Below are positions 1 to 7,852 of a stretch of DNA of 39,259 nucleotides, in pieces; positions within the stretch are counted from its first letter, which is position 1, and each line of letters begins with the position of its first letter. The position numbers and the translations under genes were made by a program. This DNA comes from Clostridia bacterium. GTDB lineage: Bacteria > Bacillota > Peptococcia > DRI-13 > UBA5745. The stretch spans positions 1 through 39,259 of the forward strand of contig JAHDMJ010000029.1 in NCBI GenBank assembly GCA_018436095.1. Direction: 5' to 3'. Below the pieces are notes generated by a model. The model did not search any database and had not been told where the DNA came from. It was given only the letters and a program-made list of their open reading frames with translations.

Positions 1-18
1 AAAAGTTGCCTTAGTCTT

Positions 19-193
19 AGCTGGGTGTACAAATTTTGAAGTATTGTGTGATTCGCTCTGCTAAAATAGGCGTTCAATCTGCCTAAGACACTAAATGTAG
101 GCAAAAGACGGTGCTCGGTGCGGTAAAACTTGAAATTCTGAGCAGTTAGCTGAGGCAAATACACGTAAAACCTCATTTTTTGTACACCCGGCT
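19..193. repeat. Inverted repeat pair, 15 bp, about 145 bp apart
   Basis: The left arm (19-33, AGCTGGGTGTACAAA) and right arm (179-193, TTTGTACACCCGGCT) are reverse complements with one mismatch. A smaller hairpin, TGCCTA/TAGGCA, lies between them near 79-103. No open reading frame fills the interval. The layout resembles a small non-autonomous repeat element, but no target-site duplication was identified, so this is a repeat call only. Confidence 0.55.
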
Positions 194-361
194 GGATAGG
201 AGGGGGCTTTTTGCTTGCCCCGGCTGCTCCCTAATCCCCAAACGAGGGCGGCGGATCAGGCGGCAGTCCAGGCTGGCGGGGCCGCATCACCGCAACACTT
301 ACCACCGGACAACCGGCACCACCATGCCAACCGTTGCCACCGTACAACTGCACTAGCGTTT
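194..361. other. Non-coding stretch at the left end
   Basis: Together with 1-193 this makes 361 bases without a convincing gene. Short open frames here lack ribosome sites and recognisable content. A GC-rich hairpin (GGGGC and GCCCC around a T-rich loop, about 204-223) is present but has no T-run on the side needed to end the minus-strand gene that stops at 362. I see no other structure. Confidence 0.4.
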
Positions 362-1729
362 TTAGCTGCCCAAAAGAGGCCCCACAGTCAGAATCATCAC
401 ACTGTAAAGCATCAGGCAAACCAGGCCGTAGCGCCAGTTTAGCTTCAGACCCGTATACCAGGAGTTTTTGCCGCAGAGGCCGGCCATGGTCAGATTGAGG
501 GCGGAAAAAGGGGAAAGCATATTGGATAAAAGCCAGGCGCAGATGATGGTCATGGCAAAGGTAGGGACGGTGAGGCCGACGGTGGCCGGTACGATGGTCG
601 CCACCAGGGTGGTGCCGGTAGCTACGGGATGGACGCCCAGCTGGCCCGGCAGAATCACCAGCAGCATCAGAGCCATCACTAAAAGCACGGGATAGTCCAC
701 CAGGGAATGGGGAATCAACCCGGAGATCTTGGCGCCCACACCGGAAATATCCAGAGCGTAGGCCAAAAGGCCGGCAGCGGTAAATAAGAAAACCTCCGTC
801 CGGCCCTTAAACAGGGATTTGTCGTAATAATTGCGCAAACCCCTTTTGAGCTCAGGTTTTTTGTTTTGAACCAAGGCGCAAACCAGGGGAAAGAGCATGC
901 TCACCAAAGGTACGATGGCTAGGAGGTTCCAGCCCAGGGACTGATTAATCACCAATGTCACCAAAACAATAGAGGCGGCCAGGGCAAACATGATCCAGAT
1001 TTTGCGCCACTCCACAACGGTGTCTTTATCGGGGGCCAGGGTAGGATAGCGGCCGGGATGGCGCAGCATAGCGATTTTGATGCTGGTTAGATTGATGCCT
1101 ACGGACACCGCGGCAAAGATCAGCCCTACCAGGATCACCCGGTACCAGGGGATGTGCAACTCCGAAACCACCAGCATCACGGAGACCCAGGAGGTGCCCC
1201 AAAAACCGGAGGTGGAATAGCTGCGGATCAAAGTGGAGATAAAGATATCCTCGGCGTCATACAGCTTGCTGGTTTCCAGAAAGAGATTGTACATGATGGA
1301 AAAGGCAGCAAAGCCGGTAAGGGCGGCGAAGATATGAGTAGGTATGGCAATAAGACAGGCAAAGGGAATCAGCGTATGCATATGGAGTTTGGCTATGTTT
1401 TTTAACTCCGATTGATAATCTTCATAGGTAAAGGGCAAATTGAGCAAGGGGCCGCAGGTGAAAAGAGCAATCAGCAGGCCGTTTTTGCCCAGGCCGGTAA
1501 GCCATTGCATAAAATCGGCTTTGGCGTAAATCATCAATAGGGAAGCAGCCAGAAAAAGGCCGATACAGACCAGCCGGTTGATCTTCGGCATATTGAAGAG
1601 GGAGATGGCCAGCACATAAAACAGGCAAAGAATAGCGAGATAGAAAAGAGGCTTCCAGGGGAGAAAATAATAGACTACATTTAAAAAGGCATAGAGAAAA
1701 ACAGAAATTCGCAGAAGCTTGTCCTTCAC
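362..1729 (-). CDS. Polytopic membrane protein, transporter-like, unknown substrate
   Basis: A very hydrophobic protein of about 455 residues with roughly ten to twelve predicted membrane segments. It is clearly homologous to the protein at 7853-9238: both share LPF-YEDYQSELK, KLY-AEDIF-STL-RSY, GVHPVA-GT and LLSPFSA motifs at matching positions. A C-terminal hairpin-loop with small and polar residues (GVHPVATGTTLVATIVPATVG) recalls ion-transporter superfamily permeases, but I cannot assign a family. The start is set at the GTG at 1729 because AAAGGAG sits 8 bases upstream; an ATG at 1747 has only a purine run directly against it. It is divergent from the reductase genes starting at 1944, so shared control is plausible. 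Substrate unknown. Confidence 0.8.
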   Translation of the reverse strand: MKDKLLRISVFLYAFLNVVYYFLPWKPLFYLAILCLFYVLAISLFNMPKINRLVCIGLFLAASLLMIYAKADFMQWLTGLGKNGLLIALFTCGPLLNLPFTYEDYQSELKNIAKLHMHTLIPFACLIAIPTHIFAALTGFAAFSIMYNLFLETSKLYDAEDIFISTLIRSYSTSGFWGTSWVSVMLVVSELHIPWYRVILVGLIFAAVSVGINLTSIKIAMLRHPGRYPTLAPDKDTVVEWRKIWIMFALAASIVLVTLVINQSLGWNLLAIVPLVSMLFPLVCALVQNKKPELKRGLRNYYDKSLFKGRTEVFLFTAAGLLAYALDISGVGAKISGLIPHSLVDYPVLLVMALMLLVILPGQLGVHPVATGTTLVATIVPATVGLTVPTFAMTIICAWLLSNMLSPFSALNLTMAGLCGKNSWYTGLKLNWRYGLVCLMLYSVMILTVGPLLGS

Positions 1730-1750
1730 GGCGGCGGCTCCTTTCATCTC

Positions 1751-1795
1751 TTTTCAAATACATATCTTGTGAATCATATCTAAAGTATTTGAAAA
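1751..1795. promoter_or_regulatory. Inverted repeat between divergent genes, operator-like
   Basis: TTTTCAAATAC (1751-1761) and GTATTTGAAAA (1785-1795) form a perfect 11-bp inverted repeat with a 23-base spacer. It sits just upstream of the minus-strand membrane protein gene, in its likely promoter. It could be a regulator site or an RNA hairpin in the leader. No regulator gene is adjacent. Confidence 0.5.
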
Positions 1796-1811
1796 TATCA
1801 TTAGCTACTGG

Positions 1812-1848
1812 TATGATTATATCATAATGTTAAAGTGATTATATCATA
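1812..1848. promoter_or_regulatory. Twin palindromic boxes, 22-bp period, operator-like
   Basis: TATGAT-TAT-ATCATA (1812-1826) is a perfect 6-bp palindrome around a 3-base centre. Its core TGATTATATCATA recurs exactly at 1836-1848, 22 bp downstream, i.e. about two helical turns and so on the same DNA face. The pair lies about 95-130 bases before the ATG at 1944. The arrangement fits two dimers of a repressor or activator binding side by side; the AT-rich boxes could also overlap -10 elements. Confidence 0.55.
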
Positions 1849-1943
1849 GAAAGGGTTCGGCAATCTTAACATAGGTGAACAAAACACAAGAAAACACAGG
1901 AATGGCCGATAATTCAAACAAGAATAATAAGGAGGATGGAATA

Positions 1944-2630
1944 ATGGAATTGACAGTTGCAATAGTAGGCTCCGGCAGAATGGGTACTTTTGTGGGCGAG
2001 CAGTTGCCCGAGGACGTCAAAAAAATCTGCATCGACAGCGACGAAGGGAAGGCCAAGCAGTTGGCCGCTGCCATCGGCGGCACCTATGGACTGACCATGG
2101 AAGCTGCTAAGGATGCAGATGTGATTGCTATTATCCTGCCGGCGCCGGTGGTTAACGCCATGGCCCGGGAATTGGCCGCAATGGCCAAAGACGGGGCAGT
2201 GATCATCAATATGGCTACCAACGGCAAAATCGATGATGACGTCAAAAAGCTTAATCCTGCACTTAGCTTTGTTGATGCCAAAATCATCGGCAACGCCAAG
2301 GTTATGGCCATGGGCTTCCCCAGCTATGTTGTGGTCAATACGGAAGATCAAGGAGTTTACGAGAAAATCAGCTATATCTTGCCTGGTTATACTAAAGTAG
2401 TGATGGGGGATTCCAACCTGGTACCCCAGATCAACACCATCGGCTCTGAAGAGGGAATCCGCACTGCGGTTAATATCCGCAAGCGCCTCAAAGAATTCAA
2501 TATCCCCAAGGATTGGGAAGACATCGTGATTTACACCGTTTGCGCCGGCACCATGCTGGCCTACGTAGATGATGACCTGGGCGAATTTGCCCGCAATCTG
2601 GCCGATAAGCTGGAAAAAGAAATGCTTTAA
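1944..2630 (+). CDS. Rossmann-fold NAD(P)-binding reductase-like protein, copy 1
   Basis: 228 residues. The N-terminus has a dinucleotide-binding beta-alpha-beta motif (VAIVGSGRMG, residues 5-14) with an acidic residue at the end of the second strand (CIDSD), which favours NAD over NADP. The sequence resembles the N-terminal domain of F420-dependent NADP oxidoreductase/pyrroline-5-carboxylate reductase-type proteins, but the C-terminal half (INTIGSEEGIRTAV, IPKDWEDIV) is not one I can name. The next gene is a tandem paralogue sharing NMAT-G, DAK-IG and GS-EGIR-AV motifs. The ATG at 1944 is chosen because AAGGAGG precedes it; an upstream ATG at 1875 adds a low-complexity Asn/Lys leader with no ribosome site. 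Reaction and substrate unknown. Confidence 0.8.
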   Translation: MELTVAIVGSGRMGTFVGEQLPEDVKKICIDSDEGKAKQLAAAIGGTYGLTMEAAKDADVIAIILPAPVVNAMARELAAMAKDGAVIINMATNGKIDDDVKKLNPALSFVDAKIIGNAKVMAMGFPSYVVVNTEDQGVYEKISYILPGYTKVVMGDSNLVPQINTIGSEEGIRTAVNIRKRLKEFNIPKDWEDIVIYTVCAGTMLAYVDDDLGEFARNLADKLEKEML

Positions 2631-2724
2631 TTGGCGCCGGCCTGCCTGATTGAAGTACGAATGCGCAATAAAACGACATACAGGACAAAAAGCTAATACA
2701 TGACAAAAGGATGGGAGAAAACGA

Positions 2725-3408
2725 ATGAAAATTGCTCTGATCGGACCCGGTAAACTTGGTACTGCCGTGGCTATGCGTATGCCTAAAAATGCTCAAAAAA
2801 TCATCATCGGACGGAGCGAGCGTAATGCCCAGTGGCTGGGGGAAAGCATGGGCTGGCCTTATGCTTTGGAGCTCAGCCAATGCCATGATGCCGACGCTAT
2901 TCTGCTGACCCTTGACGCCCATGTAATCAATCCCGTTTTGGCCCAGGTGGTTACCTTTGCCAAAAAGGGAGCTTTGATTTTAAATATGGCCACAAAAGGC
3001 GTAGTGGATCCGGCTATCATTGAGGCTAATCCCCAGTTGACTATTGTGGACGCCAAGGTTATCGGTTCGGCCCTGGGCTTGCAACGGGGTATGCCCGGCA
3101 TTATTGTGGCCAAAACCGAGGATTCCGCCATTTTTGATAAGATTTGCTATGTTCTCTGCGGCTTTGACGATGTAGTACAGGGTGATGCGGATATCGTACC
3201 CAAAATCAACTCCATCGGTTCCGGAGAAGGTATCCGGGCGGCAGTTATCATGCAGAAAAAGCTGGAGGAATTCCAGGTGCCCAAGGAATGGGAGGATATG
3301 ATTCTTCGTTCCGTGGCTCCCGGCACCATGCAGGCCTTTGCCGAAAACCGCTTGGGCCATTTTGCCCAGGAACTGGCGGATAAGGTTCGTAAAGAGCTGG
3401 AATCCTAA
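2725..3408 (+). CDS. Rossmann-fold NAD(P)-binding reductase-like protein, copy 2
   Basis: 227 residues, a tandem paralogue of the preceding protein with the same length and motif order: GPGKLG dinucleotide loop at residues 7-12, NMATKGVVD, DAKVIGSA, GSGEGIRAAV and VPKEWEDM. The cofactor-specificity position reads GRSER rather than CIDSD, so this copy may prefer NADP while its twin prefers NAD; that is inference from charge alone. The gene lies 94 bases after copy 1 with a purine-rich ribosome site (GGATGGGAG). Two copies of equal length, side by side, could form a heterodimer or act on two related substrates. Confidence 0.8.
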   Translation: MKIALIGPGKLGTAVAMRMPKNAQKIIIGRSERNAQWLGESMGWPYALELSQCHDADAILLTLDAHVINPVLAQVVTFAKKGALILNMATKGVVDPAIIEANPQLTIVDAKVIGSALGLQRGMPGIIVAKTEDSAIFDKICYVLCGFDDVVQGDADIVPKINSIGSGEGIRAAVIMQKKLEEFQVPKEWEDMILRSVAPGTMQAFAENRLGHFAQELADKVRKELES

Positions 3409-3436
3409 GAGTTGCAAGGAAAGGCAGGCGTATAGA

Positions 3437-4444
3437 ATGAGGTATACCACTTTAGGGAAAACCGGCCTTAAGGTATCCTTTTTGGGCTTTGGCGGCATCC
3501 CTATTCAGCGGGTGTCCCGTGAGGAGGCTGCCGCTACGGTGCGCCGCTGCCTGGAGCAGGGAATTTGCTTTATTGATTCGGCCAGAGCTTATACCGACAG
3601 TGAAGAAAAAATCGGCGGGGCTTTGAAAGGACTGCCCAGGGACAGCTACGTCCTGGCCACCAAAACCATGGCCCGTACCGGCGGGGATATGGCCAGGGAT
3701 ATTGACGCCAGTTTAAAAAGCTTTGGAGTGGAGCATATTGATCTTTATCAATGCCATAATGTTCGCTATGACGAGGATGAAGCAGCCTTGTTTGCTCCCG
3801 GCGGCGGGCTGGACGCCCTTTTGGACGCCCAAAAAGCCGGCAAGATCGGCCACATCGGTTTGACGGGCCATCAGGTGAGCCGGCTGGTTAGGCTGATGAA
3901 GACCGGCCAGTTTGCCACCATACAAGTACCTTATAATTTTAATGAGCTCAAACCGGAAGAAGAGCTTTTACCTCTGGCCATAAAGGAAAACTTCGGCGTC
4001 ATCGCCATGAAGCCATTAGGCGGCGGCGCTCTGCCTCAGGATCTGGCCCTCCGGTTCTTCCTGGATAAATCTGTGGACGTAATCATCCCCGGCATGGAGG
4101 AACCGGCCATGGTGGATCAGAATCTGCGCTCCCTCATAGAGGGCAGCCCCCTTTCCGAAGATGAAAAAGCGGAAATAAACCGGATAAAGCAGCAGCTTGG
4201 CCAAAGTTATTGCCGGCGCTGTGATTATTGCCAGCCTTGCCCCCAAAATATAGACATATCTACAGTGTTTTTGGCGCATGCTTATTATGAAAGGTATGGT
4301 ATGAAGGACTGGGGGAAGAAGCGCTACGGCAGCCTGAAGGTCAAGGCGGATTCCTGTATTCAGTGCGGCCAATGCACCGGACGTTGTCCTTATAGCTTAC
4401 CTATACCCGAGTTGATGAAGAAAGTGGCGGCAGAGATGGGTTAA
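3437..4444 (+). CDS. Aldo/keto reductase with C-terminal ferredoxin clusters
   Basis: 335 residues. An aldo/keto reductase barrel occupies residues 1 to about 245 (IDSARAYTDSE with catalytic Asp/Tyr, ATKT with the Lys, YQCHNV with the His). A tail follows with two cysteine clusters, CRRCDYCQPCP (about 258-268) and CIQCGQCTGRCP (about 305-316), typical of 4Fe-4S ferredoxin domains. Such fused proteins are common in anaerobes and probably link NAD(P)H or ferredoxin electrons to carbonyl reduction; the substrate is unknown. The ATG at 3437 is preferred to an upstream in-frame ATG inside copy 2 because MRYTTLGKTGLKVS is the standard family start. It follows copy 2 by 28 bases, so the three genes are probably co-transcribed. 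Confidence 0.9.
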   Translation: MRYTTLGKTGLKVSFLGFGGIPIQRVSREEAAATVRRCLEQGICFIDSARAYTDSEEKIGGALKGLPRDSYVLATKTMARTGGDMARDIDASLKSFGVEHIDLYQCHNVRYDEDEAALFAPGGGLDALLDAQKAGKIGHIGLTGHQVSRLVRLMKTGQFATIQVPYNFNELKPEEELLPLAIKENFGVIAMKPLGGGALPQDLALRFFLDKSVDVIIPGMEEPAMVDQNLRSLIEGSPLSEDEKAEINRIKQQLGQSYCRRCDYCQPCPQNIDISTVFLAHAYYERYGMKDWGKKRYGSLKVKADSCIQCGQCTGRCPYSLPIPELMKKVAAEMG

Positions 4445-4486
4445 GGGTCAGGACTTGTCTAAAGGTCTTTGGCCCCGGAGATACAG

Positions 4487-6883
4487 ATGCCGCCGGAAAA
4501 GAAAGATAGGCAAAGGATGAAAATGAAAAAAGGCAACAGGGCAGGAGAAAAGCCCAAGGGAAAAGGCACGATGAAAATCGGCGTTAAGGCGGCAGGGGAG
4601 TTTGCCGGCAAAACGGCGGCGGCCCGGCCGAAGGCGGCGAAAAAATCGGGGTTTTTAGTAAAAGCGGCAAAGCCGGAAGCCACACTGAAAGGGGGGGTTA
4701 AACCGGCTGCAGAAAAGCTGGCAGCTTTGGCGAAGCCGGCAGCTAAACCGGCAGGCAAACTGTCAACTAAGCCGGCAGCTAAACCGGTAAGCAGACCGGC
4801 AACAGCGCCGAAAGGGTCAGCCAAACCGGAAATCATCGGTATTTATGAGCGCATCGGCGCTTTTGGCCGGGTGATTCCCGACGACCGCAGGGAAATCAAA
4901 GAAATCATGATCCTCCAAGGCAATGAAGACCAGGCCAGGCAAGGGGATAGAGTGGTGGTGGAGCTTTCTCCCCAGCACAGCTACCGCAATTTGCGGGGCC
5001 GCTCCGGCGCCGACCGGGTGGGCCGGATAATCGAGGTTTTAGGGGCCGGCGGCGATTTGGCCGTAGCCGAAAAAGCCGTCATCCGCCGCTTAGGGCTGCG
5101 GCAGACCTTTACTCCCAAGCAATTGGAGATGGCCCGGGCCCTCAACCGGCCCCTAGGCGATAAAGAGATAGAGGGCCGGCTGGATTTACGGCAGGAACTA
5201 TTGGTCACTATTGATGGTGAGGATACCCGGGATATTGACGATGCCGTCAGCATTCAGCCTTTAGCCGGCGGCAGCTGGCAACTGGGGGTCCACATCGCCG
5301 ATGTTTCTTATTACGTCAAAGAAGGTTCCCTGCTGGATAAAGAAGCCTTTCTTCGGGGCACCAGCGTTTATTTTCCCGATCTGGTACTGCCCATGCTGCC
5401 GCCGGATCTGTCAAACGGCATTTGCAGCCTGAATCACGGTGTGGACAGGCTGGCCGTAAGCTGCCTGATGACCCTGGATAGCCGGGGCAAGGTAACCAGT
5501 CATGATATCCGGCCTACGGTGATAAGGGTCAGAGAGCGGCTGAGCTATCCCCAGGTTCAGGGCTACCTCAACCGCCATGGCTGGAGCACAAAAGAGGCTT
5601 TAGCGGCCCTGGAGGGCAAAAGCCAGCACAGCCAAGGCTTGGATGCCAAAGGCCAGGAGGGCAAAGCCCGGGACAGCAAAGCCGAGGAAAAAGTCTACTT
5701 TGAGGACGAGGCGATAGGCCCCATGATGATAGAAGCGGCTAAGCTTTGTCTTGAATTACGCCGTAACCGGCTGAACCGGGGAGCTTTGGAGTTTGAACTG
5801 CCGGAAAGCAAGATTCAGCCCGGCCCCGGCGGCAAAGCAACGGAATTAAAACGCAAGAAGAGAATGCTTTCGGAAATGATTATCGAAGAATTGATGATCA
5901 TTGCCAACGAAACCGTAGCTCTTCATTACCGGAAGCTGGGTGTGCCCTTTCCTTACCGTATTCATATCGGCCCCAGCCAGGACCGTACCTTCGGTTTAAA
6001 TCTCATGCTGAAAACCCTGGGACTGACGTTAAAAGGGCAGCGGTCCGGCAAGAAAAATAAAGAAGAGCTAGCTATTACTTCAGGCTCTTATCAGCAGCTT
6101 TTGGCGGAGGTAAAGGGCAAGCCGGAGGAAACCATTGTTTCCACCTTGCTGCTGCGTTCCCTGAATCATGCCTATTACGGCCCCGAGGAATACGGCCATT
6201 TTGGCCTGGCCTCCGATTGCTATTGCCACTTTACCTCCCCTATCCGCCGTTATGCCGATTTGATGGTCCACCGTATCATCAAGAGGATTGCTCAGGAGGG
6301 CAAGCTGAAAACCCAGCAGAAGGAAGCCCTTCGGGCGAAGGTAGACAAGCAGTGCCAGCAGGCCAGTATATGTGAGCGGATTGCCGAAGAGGCGGAGCGC
6401 AAAGTAGACAGCCTCTGGAAAGCCGACTATATGAGCCAGTTTATCGGTGAGGAATTCAGCGGCGTCATCAGCGGTGTTACCGAGTACGGGCTTTACGTCA
6501 GCCTGGAAAATACGGCGGAAGGCATGGTGCATATTTCCCGGCTGGAAGGATACTACGAATGCAATGAAGAGCAGATGTGCCTCTACAATTATCAAAGCCG
6601 GCAGCGGTACCGTCTGGGAGATCCGATAACGGTACGGCTGGACAGCGTGGATGTGGGGGCAGGCTATATCAATTTTAGCCTGGCGGCAGCCCAGCCCCAA
6701 GCCAAGGCAGCAGCAGCGGCCAAGGGAGCTCAGGCAGCCCAGATAGCCGGCGCCACGGCAAAAGCCAAGGCGAAAGGCTCAAAAGCGGTGAAAGACGGCC
6801 AGGAGAGCGGGCGGGGCCGCGGCCCCAAGGCTAAAGCAAACAAGGGCAAAGGAAAACCAAACGCCAAGCCAAGCGCAACGTAA
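4487..6883 (+). CDS. rnr: Ribonuclease R with long basic terminal extensions
   Basis: About 798 residues; a 3'-5' exoribonuclease that degrades structured RNA. Cold-shock-like RNA-binding regions are followed by the RNB catalytic domain with DGEDTRDIDDAVS (about 242-254), which carries the metal-binding aspartates, and HIADVSYYV (about 270). A C-terminal S1 domain follows (EFSGVISGVTEYGLYVS, from about 655). Unusual are roughly 110 N-terminal residues rich in Lys, Pro and Ala with repeated KPAAKP units, a Lys/Ala/Gly-rich tail of about 65 residues, and a hydrophilic insert (about 375-405) inside the RNB domain. The ATG at 4487 has GGAG six bases upstream; ATG 4523 (AAAGG before it) and TTG 4469 are alternatives, differing only in the disordered leader. 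Confidence 0.95.
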   Translation: MPPEKKDRQRMKMKKGNRAGEKPKGKGTMKIGVKAAGEFAGKTAAARPKAAKKSGFLVKAAKPEATLKGGVKPAAEKLAALAKPAAKPAGKLSTKPAAKPVSRPATAPKGSAKPEIIGIYERIGAFGRVIPDDRREIKEIMILQGNEDQARQGDRVVVELSPQHSYRNLRGRSGADRVGRIIEVLGAGGDLAVAEKAVIRRLGLRQTFTPKQLEMARALNRPLGDKEIEGRLDLRQELLVTIDGEDTRDIDDAVSIQPLAGGSWQLGVHIADVSYYVKEGSLLDKEAFLRGTSVYFPDLVLPMLPPDLSNGICSLNHGVDRLAVSCLMTLDSRGKVTSHDIRPTVIRVRERLSYPQVQGYLNRHGWSTKEALAALEGKSQHSQGLDAKGQEGKARDSKAEEKVYFEDEAIGPMMIEAAKLCLELRRNRLNRGALEFELPESKIQPGPGGKATELKRKKRMLSEMIIEELMIIANETVALHYRKLGVPFPYRIHIGPSQDRTFGLNLMLKTLGLTLKGQRSGKKNKEELAITSGSYQQLLAEVKGKPEETIVSTLLLRSLNHAYYGPEEYGHFGLASDCYCHFTSPIRRYADLMVHRIIKRIAQEGKLKTQQKEALRAKVDKQCQQASICERIAEEAERKVDSLWKADYMSQFIGEEFSGVISGVTEYGLYVSLENTAEGMVHISRLEGYYECNEEQMCLYNYQSRQRYRLGDPITVRLDSVDVGAGYINFSLAAAQPQAKAAAAAKGAQAAQIAGATAKAKAKGSKAVKDGQESGRGRGPKAKANKGKGKPNAKPSAT

Positions 6884-6888
6884 TTCTA

Positions 6889-7005
6889 AGAAGGGGAAGT
6901 AAGCCTCAGCGAACGTTTGCAACCGTCCAAATCTCCTTGATTACTAATTGCTCTTACTTCTAAATTTGATCGGTGAGAAGTGAGCAAAGGCTTACTTCCC
7001 CTTCT
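6889..7005. repeat. 18-bp perfect inverted repeat with alternative internal hairpin
   Basis: AGAAGGGGAAGTAAGCCT (6889-6906) and its exact reverse complement (6988-7005) bracket 81 bases between rnr and sfsA. The right arm can also pair locally: GAAGTGAGC (6977-6985) with GCTTACTTC (6990-6998), one G-U pair, AAAG loop. The two pairings are mutually exclusive. Neither is followed by a long T-run, so it is not a standard terminator. It may protect the rnr mRNA 3' end or act as an attenuator. Confidence 0.6.
6937..6966 (+). promoter_or_regulatory. Candidate sigma-A promoter for sfsA
   Basis: TTGATT (6937-6942), an 18-base spacer and TAAATT (6961-6966) lie about 70 bases before the sfsA ATG. The 29 bases from 6912 up to the first half of the -35 are nearly identical (24 of 29) to a stretch in the same position before the promoter at 16752-16780, which supports a regulatory role. 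Confidence 0.45.
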
Positions 7006-7035
7006 ACTAAATCAAGACAGGATGACTAAAGTTTC

Positions 7036-7824
7036 ATGGAATATACAAATATAGTCGGAGGCAGGTTCCTCCGGCGGCCTAATCGATTTATTGCCCACTG
7101 CAGCCTGGATTCTCAGGCTGCTTCTTATAAGGCCGGGCCGGATTCCGGAGAAAAGGAATCCAGCCGGGAGGCGGCGGTTGCCGCCGAAACCGTAGTTCAC
7201 GTAAAAAATACCGGCCGCTGCCGGGAGCTTTTAGTGCCGGAGGCCCGGGTCTATTTGGAGAGGTCCTCCAATCCTGCCAGAAAAACGGCTTATGATCTCA
7301 TTGCCGTTGAAAAGGCAGTCAAAAATGGCAGCCTGTTGGTCAACATGGATTCCCAGGCCCCTAATCAAGTTTTTTATGAAGCCCTGGCTGCAGGACTAAC
7401 TTTACCGGGGCAGCCGGGCCCTTGGCGGCAGCTGCGCCGGGAGGTTGTTTTCGGCGGTTCCCGCTTTGACCTTTATGGCCAGGCTGCTGATGGCCAAGGA
7501 GGTCTGTGGCAAGCTTATATCGAAGTCAAAGGCGTGACTTTGGAGGAAGACGGTGTCGTTCGTTTTCCCGATGCACCTACGGAAAGAGGCGCCAAGCACC
7601 TGAAGGAGCTGGCTTTGGCTGTGGAGGCAGGTTTCGCCGCCTATGCCGTTTTTGTAATTCAAATGAAAGGCGTAACTTATTTTACGCCCCATGATGAACG
7701 GGACCCTGCTTTCGGCAAAGCTTTGCGGCAGGCGGCCCAGGCCGGGGTCAACATACTGGCCTATGATTGCCTGGTGGCGCCGGGCAGTATGATATTGGAT
7801 GCGGCCGTGGAAGTAAGGTTTTAA
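7036..7824 (+). CDS. sfsA: SfsA-family protein (sugar fermentation stimulation homologue)
   Basis: 262 residues. Family hallmarks are the N-terminal barrel (FLRRPNRFIAHC), HVKNTGRCRELLVPEARVYLE, SRFDLY and YIEVKGVTL, and a C-terminal nuclease-like fold (FPDAPTERGAKHLKEL, VFVIQMKG). The D-Y and EVKGVTL residues correspond to a PD-(D/E)XK-like site in SfsA structures. The protein is slightly longer than the usual 230-240 residues because of an insert near residues 25-50. Function in cells is poorly defined; it was named for effects on maltose gene expression in E. coli. The ribosome site is weak (AGGA about 12 bases upstream). Confidence 0.9.
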   Translation: MEYTNIVGGRFLRRPNRFIAHCSLDSQAASYKAGPDSGEKESSREAAVAAETVVHVKNTGRCRELLVPEARVYLERSSNPARKTAYDLIAVEKAVKNGSLLVNMDSQAPNQVFYEALAAGLTLPGQPGPWRQLRREVVFGGSRFDLYGQAADGQGGLWQAYIEVKGVTLEEDGVVRFPDAPTERGAKHLKELALAVEAGFAAYAVFVIQMKGVTYFTPHDERDPAFGKALRQAAQAGVNILAYDCLVAPGSMILDAAVEVRF

Positions 7825-7852
7825 TCAAGGGGCGTCAGGAAAGGAACCAGGT

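Noticed and set aside
1875-1943. Upstream start of the first Rossmann protein
   Set aside because: It would add 23 Asn/Lys-rich residues without a ribosome site, while AAGGAGG is ideally placed for the ATG at 1944.
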